Below are positions 1 to 6,610 of a stretch of DNA of 10,895 nt, in pieces. The position numbers and the translations under genes were made by a program. The DNA lies in contig JAOUFZ010000036.1 in the NCBI GenBank assembly GCA_029857995.1, positions 1 to 10,895 of the forward strand. The letters run 5' to 3'. Under the pieces are notes generated by a model that saw only the letters and a list, made by a program, of their open reading frames with translations, made no database searches and had not been told where the DNA came from. This stretch comes from Dehalococcoidia bacterium (GTDB lineage Bacteria > Chloroflexota > Dehalococcoidia > GIF9 > AB-539-J10). The number at the start of each line of letters is the position of its first letter. Position 1 is the stretch's first letter.

Positions 1-331
1 ATACAACATCGGCCAGTGGAGTCATGCCTGCCCAATAGCCGTGAAAACACCAGGCGAAATCGGCGGTACCGGCTTCTACGGCTTCCCACAAGTCCGGCCC
101 GGCGGCTAAGGTCTGGGCCCAGTATGGTTCTATCTCAACCGCGCCGTCAGTGACCTGTTCAATTGCCGCGAGCCAGGGCTTTGCTGCTTGCTCCACAGCC
201 CAGCCACCCTCCGGGTTCTGGTCACCGTAGAGGAGTGTTATAGCTTCCTCCTCCTCTTCCCCATTACAGCCGATGAGACCTATGCTGAGAGCTAGCGCCA
301 CAGCTAACAAAATTGCCAAAAACTTCTTCAC
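1..331 (-). CDS. dctP: TRAP-type substrate-binding lipoprotein, N-terminal part (3' end beyond window)
   Basis: Only the first 110 residues are present. They begin with a lipoprotein signal: charged MKK, a hydrophobic stretch, then the lipobox L-I-G-C with Cys22 as the lipidated residue. A short Glu-rich linker (residues 24-28) follows. The mature part (GDQNPEGGW, then AAKPWLAAIEQVTDGAVEIEPYW) matches the first lobe of DctP-family solute receptors, which catch organic acids outside the membrane for TRAP transporters. The start is GTG at 331-329, chosen because AAAGGAGG sits 8 bases upstream and the signal peptide begins exactly there; no ATG fits. The signal peptide nearly repeats that of the lipoprotein at 4691-5995, and the upstream leaders are related too. 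No membrane subunit (DctQ/DctM) is visible here. Family call is confident; the ligand is unknown. Confidence 0.85.
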   Translation of the reverse strand, partial: MKKFLAILLAVALALSIGLIGCNGEEEEEAITLLYGDQNPEGGWAVEQAAKPWLAAIEQVTDGAVEIEPYWAQTLAAGPDLWEAVEAGTADFAWCFHGYWAGMTPLADVV

Positions 332-569
332 AACTACTTCCTCCTTTCTTTAAGATTTTCTCCGTTCTCCTAGACTTTAATGATGTACGCCGCTATTCAC
401 CTCCTTCTTTTGGGATCAAGGCTGCCGAGTTTTGGTTTGGGCATTTCGCAAGCCTTGTACCCCAGATCTTTGCAGTTACCCGGCCAACTACTTCTGTTTC
501 GCGCCACAGTAACTCTGGGGCAAAGGGAGACCAAAAAACTGGCGGAAAACTCCGACGCTGTGACGATCG
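332..569 (-). promoter_or_regulatory. Long structured 5' leader of the lipoprotein at 1-331 (leader A)
   Basis: This leader resembles that of the second lipoprotein (5996-6376). Shared parts, in transcript order, are the 12-mer GTTTTCCGCCAG (539-550), then exactly 20 bases, then a hairpin CCAGAG-TTA-CTGTGG (504-518), then CGCGAAAC. Further down come an isolated strong Shine-Dalgarno-like GAAGGAGGTGA (397-407), a related stretch (AAAGTCTAGGAGAACG), and the real ribosome site. In the other leader the hairpin is CCGAGG-GTTG-CTTCGG: different bases, same pairing. A conserved regulatory RNA is therefore plausible. I could not assign it to any riboswitch class I know. Small open frames crossing this stretch look spurious. 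Confidence 0.55.
397..407 (-). promoter_or_regulatory. Isolated strong Shine-Dalgarno-like site in leader A
   Basis: GAAGGAGGTGA matches the anti-Shine-Dalgarno tail of 16S rRNA almost fully, yet no ATG, GTG or TTG lies at a usable distance downstream. It sits about 66 bases before the GTG start at 331, which has its own AAAGGAGG. The same arrangement occurs at 6071-6081. It may be a ribosome standby or regulatory site, or the remains of a leader peptide. Confidence 0.45.
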
Positions 570-578
570 GGAATAGCA
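570..578 (-). promoter_or_regulatory. Candidate extended -10 promoter for the lipoprotein at 1-331
   Basis: On the minus strand TGC-TATTCC (an extended -10 form) lies 22 bases before the conserved leader 12-mer. In the paralogous leader TGC-TATGAT (6377-6385) lies at almost the same distance from the same 12-mer. No good -35 box is seen, as is usual for extended -10 promoters. The TATTCC box alone is weak; support comes from the matching position. Confidence 0.4.
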
Positions 579-708
579 GTTTAGTTTCTGGAAAATCGCC
601 GCCCCTTGCCAACCCATAATCACAATAATGGTAACACCTAAATGTTAGAATCCTGTTAACATTCAGGTTTTCTGAAAGAATCGTCGAGAATGCCAGCCCG
701 GGGTTTAC

Positions 709-1518
709 TCAAGTCAGCGGGATATCGCCCAGGTTGACATCATTTTTGGTGCTGATGTTCTCGAATGCTTTTACTATACCGTCTTTTTCGATCTGCAAAT
801 TATAGCCGCCGTTGTCGGGCAGGCCCTTGGGCCAGAAATCACCGAAGTTGTCGGTGGAGACCGTAGACTTTTCGCCGCTTTTGGTGTCGGTCAGGGTGCA
901 GATAGCTCCGATGACTACCTCTTTCTGCTGCGGGTCGTAAACGGTGCCGGCAACAAAACGCTTCATGATGTTCAAGTAATACACTCGCGGCTTCACGCCC
1001 CACTCGGGACGGATAACCTCGGCCCTGGCAATTAGCTCGGCGAATTCAGACTCTTCGCCGAATTTTATCGCCTCGGTGGGACAGGCATCGGCACACCGCG
1101 GTTTACTCCAGCCGTTATCCAGCAGATGGGCGCAACCGGTGCATTTCTGAGCGATGTTCAGGTCCTCGTTGAAGTAGATGACACCATACGGGCAGGCATC
1201 AATGCAATTTCTATGCCCGGCGCATTTCTCCGGGTCGATGATTACTATCCCGTCTTCCCTTTTGTGTATTGCGTTGCGTTGACAGGCTGGGATGCATGGT
1301 GCTTCATCGCAGTGCATGCACAAATGCGGCCGGTAGGCCACCCTGACTTTGGGAACGGTGCCCCTGACTTCCTCAAGAAGCTTCACCCAAAACTGGCCGG
1401 TATCCGGCTGCGGCTTGGCATAGGGAGTCCAGTCGTTGCCCACATGCTCGTCCTTGCATACTATCTGGCAGGAGTAACAACCGTTACATATCGACAGGTC
1501 TATAACAAATACTTTCAT
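709..1518 (-). CDS. athS: Fe-S subunit of transhydroxylase-like molybdoenzyme (AthS-like)
   Basis: This 269-residue protein is the electron-transfer partner of the molybdopterin subunit encoded just before it; the large subunit's TAG stop directly abuts this ATG (TAGATG), so translation is probably coupled. Cys groups for Fe-S clusters are C11/C14/C17/C21, C67/C70/C75/C79, C99/(H102)/C105/C109 and C126/C129/C142/C146. The C-terminal ~75 residues (from FVAGTVYD) form a small beta domain of carboxypeptidase-regulatory type ending NLGDIPLT. Pyrogallol-phloroglucinol transhydroxylase small subunit AthS (about 275 residues) has the same order: ferredoxin domain, then beta barrel. Shared strings recalled from AthS include YRPxxCMHCxxAPC, REDGIVxIDPEK, CPYGV and QKCTxCAHLLD. 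One oddity is His102, where a fourth-cluster Cys is expected; AthS has lost most of that site. No signal peptide, so cytoplasmic unless carried by its partner. Confidence 0.88.
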   Translation of the reverse strand: MKVFVIDLSICNGCYSCQIVCKDEHVGNDWTPYAKPQPDTGQFWVKLLEEVRGTVPKVRVAYRPHLCMHCDEAPCIPACQRNAIHKREDGIVIIDPEKCAGHRNCIDACPYGVIYFNEDLNIAQKCTGCAHLLDNGWSKPRCADACPTEAIKFGEESEFAELIARAEVIRPEWGVKPRVYYLNIMKRFVAGTVYDPQQKEVVIGAICTLTDTKSGEKSTVSTDNFGDFWPKGLPDNGGYNLQIEKDGIVKAFENISTKNDVNLGDIPLT

Positions 1519-4161
1519 CTATTGCGCACTCCCTACAATCCAGCCGTCAAAACGCAGCCCGGCAGCCGCATCATACTCTCTTTCAAAAGCCGCAGGGTTT
1601 TCCTCGCGCCACCTTTCCCACTCTTCAAGCTTGACCTTCTCAACGTCAACCAGAAAGCCGCTCGTCGCCATCCCGACGGCGTTTCTTGAGGTTATGCCCA
1701 GTGGGGAAATGGTGTTAATGGCCCCGCCGCGGTCAACCCTGCCCGGAATAACGGGGTCGTAACGCGCACCGTGATCCACGTAAGCCACACCTTCCCGGAT
1801 TCTCTCCCAGACCAGGGCACCGCAAAGCACTATGCCCCTTTCGTTGAATACCTTGACGATATCACCGGTCTTGATACCCCGCTTCTCGGCTTCTTTAGGA
1901 TGGATCCAGACCGGCTCGTACTTGTAACCGTCGGCACCGGTCACCTTGCAGGTCAGTGCCTCACGCGTCCAGGAAATATCGTCGGCCTGGGAATGCACCC
2001 GCCAGCGGCCGTGGTTGGACATAAGAAGCAGCGGGAACATGTCGGCTCGGTCACTGGAAAGATTCTCGTCATGCATGATGCCCTTATCCACCCACTTCGG
2101 GTAAGGTGGCCTCTCCTGGTCACAGGGGAAGTGCCTGGCCAAACGCTCGGAGTAAATCTCGAGCTTGCCCGAGGGCGTGGGCAGCGGGTTTTTCTCGGGG
2201 TCCTCGTAGAACTTGCGGAAACCTGGTGGATCAACTTCCCAGTCCCCAGCCACCGGAAAGACATAGTACTTCTTGTCCTTAAACTCCTCCCAGCTGACGG
2301 GCAATTTCATGTCCTCAAACACCTGTTTCTGCAAATCTTCAGTGGTCTTGCCTTCGCTGAACTTGTCTTCCAGTCCCAGCTTCCTGGCTACCTCAAGAAC
2401 GATCTCATAGTCGCTTTTGGATTCACCAATCGGCTCAATGGCCTGCTCCTGAATAGCCACGCTTTGAAACTGGGGACCCTGCCTGATGTTGGTGACTATA
2501 TCTTCCACTTCCATGGTGGTGTTGGCAGGAAGAATGATGTCGGCCAGAAGGCAGTCGTTCTCCAGCCAGGGATGCTGAGCCACCACGCACTCTATCTTCG
2601 GACTGCGAAAGGCTTCCACCGTCCTGTTGCCGTGGTTCCAGCAGGTAATCCGGCAGGGAGTGTCCGTCCAGACCATGTGAATCTCGGTGCCACCCCGGTC
2701 CTTCGGTATGGGATAGGTATATTTGATGAACTGATCCTCCACCTGGGACTCCTGCCCTCCGCTGCCATAGAAGGTAAGCGGCGGGTTCAAAATAGCCTCC
2801 TGGATCAAAGTCTTGGGAATCATCTGCTTGCCCCAGGCGTCCATGGTGGTGCGGCAGGGTACCTTCAAGCGCTCGCTGAGCTGGGGATTGAAAAAACGCG
2901 TGCTCCTAAGTCCCTCGGCCCGGGGCATGCCCAAATAGCTGATCTGCCACTGGTGAACACCGGGGCCACCGAGACCCTGCATGGCCAGCAAGACACTCTC
3001 CAAACGACCCGCTTCGTGCGAATACGGTCCCCTGATCATACCGCCGCCAAAATAGTGCACTATGGATGTGGTCAGGCGGGCAAACTCCCTGGCCAAAGCC
3101 TTGATGGTCCACTCTGGCACACCACATTTCTGCGAAGCCCACTCGGGCGTCTTGGCAATACCGTCCTCTTCCCCCATAATATAAGCGGCAAGCTTATCAA
3201 AACCAACCGTATGGGTCCTTACGTATTCCTTGTCATAGGTGCCTTCGATTATCCATAAATATATAATTGCCAACTGCAAGGCGGCATCGGTGTTGGGCAG
3301 CACCGGTATCCACTTGTCGGCATGAATAGCAGCACCATAGTTTAAATCAGGGCAGATGTACACCTGCTTGATGCCAACCTCTCTCCAGAAAAAACAAATG
3401 CGGGTGGCATTCTGCCCGGTAAAGCCCCATGGGTTCGTCTCCGGGTCGCCACCCCAAAACAATGCCATGTCACTGTTTTCTGTTATGTCTTTCAAACAGT
3501 TGGTGGCCGGAGACATCATGCCCTGAAATCCCTGACCCCAGACATGCTTCGTCCCCCAATACCAGCCTTCCCAGCTGTCCGGGTTTCTTACCTGTTGGGT
3601 AAATCCACCCATCATGTCAAACAACCTGGCAGAATGACCATGGGGTGTATGTATGGTCTTACACTCCCCGTGACCGTCCCCCTGCACTAAAATGCCCAAA
3701 GGACCATACTCCTTGTGAATCCTCCTCACCTCGGAAGCAATAATCTCCAGAGCCTCTTCCCAGGAAATCCTCCTGTACTTGCTCTTGCCACGGTTCTGTG
3801 GGTTCCTCTCTCCTCTGGGGTCCCAGTCAACCCGTATGAGAGGATACCTGATGCGCGCGGGAGAATAGGTCCGCTTTTTGTACGCCAGTGAAAACGGACT
3901 GGGCAACGACTGAAAACGAGGCTCAAGAGTCTTGCCGTTCCTTACTATCTTCCAGGCATTCAACTTCTCACGGTCATACTTCCAGTCATAACGAAACGGC
4001 CTGACACGAAGCACTTTGCCATCTTTGACGTCTACAAAACACTCTCCACCCCCTCCAAGCAAACCCCCTAGAGCCAAGGACTTGATGACAGTCCTGTCAC
4101 CAGAAACATTCAACTTCAAGGAATCAGATTTTCCCTTGGTTTCGCCTTCTTCTGCCAACAT
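1519..4161 (-). CDS. athL: Molybdopterin large subunit, pyrogallol/phloroglucinol transhydroxylase-like (AthL-like)
   Basis: This 880-residue protein belongs to the DMSO-reductase superfamily of molybdopterin-guanine-dinucleotide enzymes. It lacks an N-terminal Fe-S cysteine motif and a Tat signal, as does Pelobacter AthL (about 875 residues). Stretches resembling AthL as I recall it include GERNPQ (117-121 region), RISWEEA (131-137), NPDSWEGW (193-200), FWGGDPETN (235-243), YDKEYV (309-314) and IEPIGESKSDYEI (575-587). Ser196 in NPDSW should be the Mo ligand (Ser175 of AthL), next to Asp195 and Trp197; His164 is a candidate for the active-site His. A C-terminal cofactor-binding domain starts near 705 (FPLLLMSNHGRWRVHSQ). 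Relatives also include resorcinol and dihydroxybenzoate hydroxylases of denitrifiers, so the reaction is ring hydroxyl transfer or hydroxylation of an unproven substrate. The ATG follows GAGAGGAAAG. Together with the abutting Fe-S subunit it forms a two-gene operon. Confidence 0.87.
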   Translation of the reverse strand: MLAEEGETKGKSDSLKLNVSGDRTVIKSLALGGLLGGGGECFVDVKDGKVLRVRPFRYDWKYDREKLNAWKIVRNGKTLEPRFQSLPSPFSLAYKKRTYSPARIRYPLIRVDWDPRGERNPQNRGKSKYRRISWEEALEIIASEVRRIHKEYGPLGILVQGDGHGECKTIHTPHGHSARLFDMMGGFTQQVRNPDSWEGWYWGTKHVWGQGFQGMMSPATNCLKDITENSDMALFWGGDPETNPWGFTGQNATRICFFWREVGIKQVYICPDLNYGAAIHADKWIPVLPNTDAALQLAIIYLWIIEGTYDKEYVRTHTVGFDKLAAYIMGEEDGIAKTPEWASQKCGVPEWTIKALAREFARLTTSIVHYFGGGMIRGPYSHEAGRLESVLLAMQGLGGPGVHQWQISYLGMPRAEGLRSTRFFNPQLSERLKVPCRTTMDAWGKQMIPKTLIQEAILNPPLTFYGSGGQESQVEDQFIKYTYPIPKDRGGTEIHMVWTDTPCRITCWNHGNRTVEAFRSPKIECVVAQHPWLENDCLLADIILPANTTMEVEDIVTNIRQGPQFQSVAIQEQAIEPIGESKSDYEIVLEVARKLGLEDKFSEGKTTEDLQKQVFEDMKLPVSWEEFKDKKYYVFPVAGDWEVDPPGFRKFYEDPEKNPLPTPSGKLEIYSERLARHFPCDQERPPYPKWVDKGIMHDENLSSDRADMFPLLLMSNHGRWRVHSQADDISWTREALTCKVTGADGYKYEPVWIHPKEAEKRGIKTGDIVKVFNERGIVLCGALVWERIREGVAYVDHGARYDPVIPGRVDRGGAINTISPLGITSRNAVGMATSGFLVDVEKVKLEEWERWREENPAAFEREYDAAAGLRFDGWIVGSAQ

Positions 4162-4545
4162 CTTTCCTCTCTTTCTCTATTTAGTTTACTGCCCTTTTTC
4201 GTTATCCCGCCGAATTCAATGCAGCGGCTGCAAACTTTTCATAAGCACTGTTATTGTATACAGGATGACACTGGTAACGCTGCAAGGTTACAGGATTCAC
4301 GTACAGTTGCGCCCATTATAACTATAAGCATGGTGAGAAACAAGGCCAGCCTCCGCAGGTTTTTCGGGAATTTCATAGCATTTGGCTGAAAACCTGCAAA
4401 TCTGTGATTTACTACTGGACTCAACCTCACTATCTCGGGCTTAGCAACCCTGTGGCCGAAAACGTCAAATACCACTTTCAAGAGCATGTCACAGACGATA
4501 TCGAGATAGGAAAAAGGGTTACCTGTCGTCGATTCCAGTCCGGTT
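4162..4545. other. Intergenic region: transhydroxylase-operon upstream region with an unrecognised open frame
   Basis: It holds a TATAAT promoter (separate entry), about 150 bases of untranslated leader with a small hairpin TGCAG-CCG-CTGCA, and a minus-strand frame ending at 4251. That frame has an ATG at 4487 but stays open further upstream, into the repeat at 4545-4639. The translation (for example VVFDVFGHRVAKPEIVRLSP) has no ribosome site at the ATG and no family I recognise, and the promoter lies inside it. It may be chance, or the worn end of a lost gene, like the hydantoinase remnant beside the other repeat copy. Confidence 0.35.
4315..4343 (-). promoter_or_regulatory. Candidate sigma70 promoter of the athLS-like operon
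   Basis: On the minus strand TTGTTT (4338-4343) and a perfect TATAAT (4315-4320) are separated by 17 bases. Transcription would start near 4308, giving a leader of about 147 bases before the ATG at 4161. It is the best consensus -10 seen upstream of this operon. Confidence 0.5.
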
Positions 4546-4639
4546 ATATTTGTCCAGCTACCTGAAGCAAGACCGCGATAAATGGAGAGCCGGGGCTCCC
4601 TGCCCCGGCTCCCGCGTCAACCTGCAATGCCAGGCCGAC
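4545..4639 (-). repeat. Structured ~95-nt repeat, copy 1
   Basis: It matches 6809-6902 along its whole length (roughly 70-75% by eye), starting TATATTTGTCCAG and ending GGCCGAC on the plus strand. Read on the minus strand it folds as an outer stem (GUC-GGC with GCU-G-GAC), a hairpin CCUG-CAGG, and a long arm GAC-GCG with CGC-G-GUC capped by GAGCCGGGGC-AGGGA-GCCCCGGCUC. Several differences between copies keep pairing, which points to a functional RNA or a mobile repeat rather than chance. The copy lies 51 bases after the stop of the TRAP lipoprotein gene. Strand is not certain; position after stop codons and the pairing of the long arm favour minus. Confidence 0.6.
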
Positions 4640-4640
4640 A

Positions 4641-4682
4641 AACCGGAAGGCTCTCCAGGTCTGCTGGAAGAGCTTACCGGTT
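4641..4682 (-). terminator. Long hairpin after the TRAP lipoprotein gene, possible terminator
   Basis: AACCGG (4641-4646) pairs with CCGGTT (4677-4682), GCTCT with AGAGC and CCAG with CTGG around a 5-base loop, about 16 base pairs in all with two small interruptions. It starts 8 bases past the TAA stop. The run after the stem on the minus strand is only TTTGT, so a classic intrinsic terminator is not certain; it may protect the mRNA 3' end instead. Confidence 0.5.
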
Positions 4683-4690
4683 ACCTTGTC

Positions 4691-5995
4691 TTATGGTGCC
4701 GCTGCAATAAGCGCTTGGGCCCGGGCCAATATACCCGCACCATCGAACCCAAGAGTACCGGTCATGTATGTTGCCCAGTCGCCAGCGACATTCGCGGTAG
4801 CATCTTCCCAAAGCTGGAGTTCTGCTGGCGTAGGCTCGTAGGGGGTTCTGCCCCACTCTGGGTGGGCCGGCGGCGGGAACATAGGTCCTGTGATTGTCTC
4901 GTCCTTCGCGTCTGCCTCGCCTGCCTTATGCTGTGCAGCCCAATACATAGATCTTTCCGCCCCGCAGATTGAGTCGAGTGCCTCCCTGGCTTCCGCGGGT
5001 AAAGCGTCATAGACGTCTCTATTCATGGCTAAGGAATACGACCTGTAGTACAGGTTCACCTCGGTAGTATATTGTGTATTGGGACCCACTCCAGAAAATC
5101 CACCGATTCCCGAATAGGTGAAGAAGCAGCCCTCCACAGTACCCGTCTGCAGAGCCGTCCCTAGGTCACTGGTACCTAGTTGAACCGGGATTGCCCCGAG
5201 GGCCAGAAGCGCCGGACCTTCGTTCGCTTCAGATCGAACCTTCACGCCCTCTACGTCGTCCGGCGTTCTAACGTCGACGTTACCCCACCATTGCATGCCC
5301 CACAGCGGAGTGCTGATCAGGATCTTGACATCCGATAATTGGTGGTTTGCGTCCCACTTCCCATTACCCTCTGTCCACAGATGGTATGTGGCATATGCGG
5401 CGCTTTCCATGTCAGGGAAGAAGAAAGGCAGAAAGCCAATACCTCCCAAATGGAAGGTGTCGCCAGATAACTGGCCCATGTCGACAGTGCCTGTGCTTAT
5501 AGCCGACAAGCTCGCCGTTGCGTCGAAAGGCGCATCACCGTATGTCTCAACCACGTCAAACTTTCCACCCTGAGTGCCGGTAAGAGCCTTCAACTCATCG
5601 ATCCACGGCCTATAAACAAACTCAACTATAGAAGCCCTGTCACTTATGGTGGCATGGAACGTTAAAGTTACCGTGGAGTCCCAGGGCAGCGCCTCGAAGT
5701 TGGCCGTTATGGAGTAGTCGCCGTTCATAGTGACGGTGGTCTCGGCAGCATTAACATCGTCGACGGTGCCCACATCGCCAGTCCAGTTGACGAACTGGTA
5801 GTATTCACTTGCTGGAGTCGCCTTTATGTTGACAGTCTGACCTGAGCCATAGGTATGGTCGCCCGCGGCAGGAAAGACTGATCCTCCACTGGTACTGGCG
5901 ATAGTGAGAGTGTAGTCAGTAGGAGCATTACAGCCGACAAGGGCCACGCTCAAAGCCAGGACCACTGCTAATGCGATAAAAAGTAATTTCTTCAA
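4691..5995 (-). CDS. dctP: TRAP-type substrate-binding lipoprotein with N-terminal InlB-like repeat
   Basis: This 434-residue lipoprotein should bind a small carboxylate or aromatic acid outside the membrane for a TRAP transporter. Signal peptide: MKK, hydrophobic core, lipobox L-V-G-C with Cys22. Residues about 27-101 are a divergent InlB/bacterial-repeat module (YTLTIASTSGGSV, FVNWTGDVGTVDD, TMNGDYSITANFE). The DctP receptor follows from about 107 to the end, with the usual ISTGTVDMGQL segment (166-176), the hinge-side DVRTPDDVEGVKVR (241-254) and ALQTGTVEG (281-289). A plain DctP is about 330-350 residues; the repeat explains the extra length. The start is TTG at 5995-5993, 8 bases after AAGGAGG; no better start precedes the signal peptide. 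No permease genes adjoin it. It has its own promoter and leader. The repeat may act as a spacer or surface-binding module (inference). Confidence 0.88.
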   Translation of the reverse strand: MKKLLFIALAVVLALSVALVGCNAPTDYTLTIASTSGGSVFPAAGDHTYGSGQTVNIKATPASEYYQFVNWTGDVGTVDDVNAAETTVTMNGDYSITANFEALPWDSTVTLTFHATISDRASIVEFVYRPWIDELKALTGTQGGKFDVVETYGDAPFDATASLSAISTGTVDMGQLSGDTFHLGGIGFLPFFFPDMESAAYATYHLWTEGNGKWDANHQLSDVKILISTPLWGMQWWGNVDVRTPDDVEGVKVRSEANEGPALLALGAIPVQLGTSDLGTALQTGTVEGCFFTYSGIGGFSGVGPNTQYTTEVNLYYRSYSLAMNRDVYDALPAEAREALDSICGAERSMYWAAQHKAGEADAKDETITGPMFPPPAHPEWGRTPYEPTPAELQLWEDATANVAGDWATYMTGTLGFDGAGILARAQALIAAAP

Positions 5996-6070
5996 AACTG
6001 TTTCCTCCTTTTTCTATATTACTAGATCTTCTTCGTTATCCTAAACTTCAATAGTCTTTTGCGCTGCTCA

Positions 6071-6081
6071 TCACCTCCTTC
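6071..6081 (-). promoter_or_regulatory. Isolated strong Shine-Dalgarno-like site in leader B
   Basis: GAAGGAGGTGA, extending into TGAG, is near-perfect anti-16S complement. An ATG follows only 2 bases after GGAGG, too close for normal initiation, and would encode just seven residues (MSSAKDY). The gene's own TTG start is 75 bases further on with a second site. Confidence 0.45.
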
Positions 6082-6177
6082 GTAACTATTGCTCTTCAAT
6101 TTCGGCCTCCGTTCAACTTCCGGCGTAGTGCGTTTCGCCAGCACCAGTTTCGAAAGTACTGCACCTCTATGGTCCTC

Positions 6178-6228
6178 TAGTTGCCCCGATGCAATCAGAC
6201 CCGATTGCCCGATGAATCGGGGCAACTA
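6178..6228. repeat. 51-bp palindromic element inside leader B
   Basis: Perfect 13-bp arms TAGTTGCCCCGAT (6178-6190) and ATCGGGGCAACTA (6216-6228) flank a 25-base centre that holds GCAATC/GATTGC and an alternative CCCGAT-ATCGGG pairing. It has the look of a REP-like intergenic repeat inserted in the leader; leader A lacks it. No second copy is in this window. Confidence 0.65.
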
Positions 6229-6376
6229 CATTGCCAAACAACCTGAGCTAGGGCTGTTCAGCTTCGCGCAGGGGCGCACCGATTTCCCTCTTCGGTTCTT
6301 GTTTCCCGCCGAAGCAACCCTCGGGCAACCGGAAACAAAGGAAGCTGGCGGAAAACATCGCCCTGATTCAAGTCTA

Positions 6377-6385
6377 ATCATAGCA
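6377..6385 (-). promoter_or_regulatory. Candidate extended -10 promoter for the InlB-DctP lipoprotein
   Basis: TGC-TATGAT on the minus strand is a good extended -10 box, 20 bases before the conserved leader 12-mer. The equivalent TGC-TAT lies at 570-578 in the other leader. Just upstream both leaders also share TAACATTTA. No clear -35 is seen. Confidence 0.5.
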
Positions 6386-6610
6386 GATAAATGTTAAGGT
6401 TCTATTAAGATTCCGTAGTTGACAGGAAAAATCCCTGGACAAATTTGCCTGTTGCCACCGGGCATCTTCATTCTATTTGAGCTATCACCAACTTCTGTAA
6501 TAGTTTGGTTCTTCCAATAATCTGCCCCTTAAGATGAGGGGGAATTGACAACCCTTTTTTGGAAAAACCTACGTGTTACCTCGCTCTTAGAATAAACCTA
6601 TAATGTTAGC
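6386..6610. other. Intergenic stretch without a recognisable gene
   Basis: Relatively AT-rich sequence between the hydantoinase remnant and the leader B promoter. A small stem CCCC-GGGG occurs near 6525-6541 without a following T-run on the minus strand. Translations on both strands are broken by stops and match nothing I know. Confidence 0.4.

Larger units (their letters stand above)
5996..6376 (-). promoter_or_regulatory. Long structured 5' leader of the InlB-DctP lipoprotein (leader B)
   Basis: This is the counterpart of leader A. It carries GTTTTCCGCCAG (6345-6356), a hairpin CCGAGG-GTTG-CTTCGG (6309-6324) exactly 20 bases later, then CGGGAAAC; the same CTTCGG could instead pair with a downstream CCGAAG. 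An isolated GAAGGAGGTGA (6071-6081) and a related stretch AAGTTTAGGATAACG precede the true ribosome site AAGGAGG. From the 12-mer to the isolated site the distance is about 130 bases longer than in leader A, partly because of the 51-bp palindrome at 6178-6228. A regulatory RNA controlling both receptors is plausible; no known riboswitch class fits to my eye. Confidence 0.55.

Noticed and set aside
662..676. Short hairpin TTCAG/CTGAA after the Fe-S subunit gene as terminator
   Set aside because: Only five base pairs, AT-rich, and no T-run on the minus strand after it.
1771..3258. 495-codon plus-strand open frame
   Set aside because: Lies wholly opposite the AthL-like gene, whose translation matches a known family along its length; the opposite frame has no recognisable protein features.
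6022..6225. 67-codon minus-strand open frame in leader B
   Set aside because: Crosses the palindrome and the isolated Shine-Dalgarno site, has no ribosome site of its own, and leader A does not preserve the frame.
6241..6360. Possible cobalamin riboswitch in leader B (GGGAAATCGGTG-like run)
   Set aside because: The expected CC-rich partner and the B12-box order are absent, and leader A does not keep this run.
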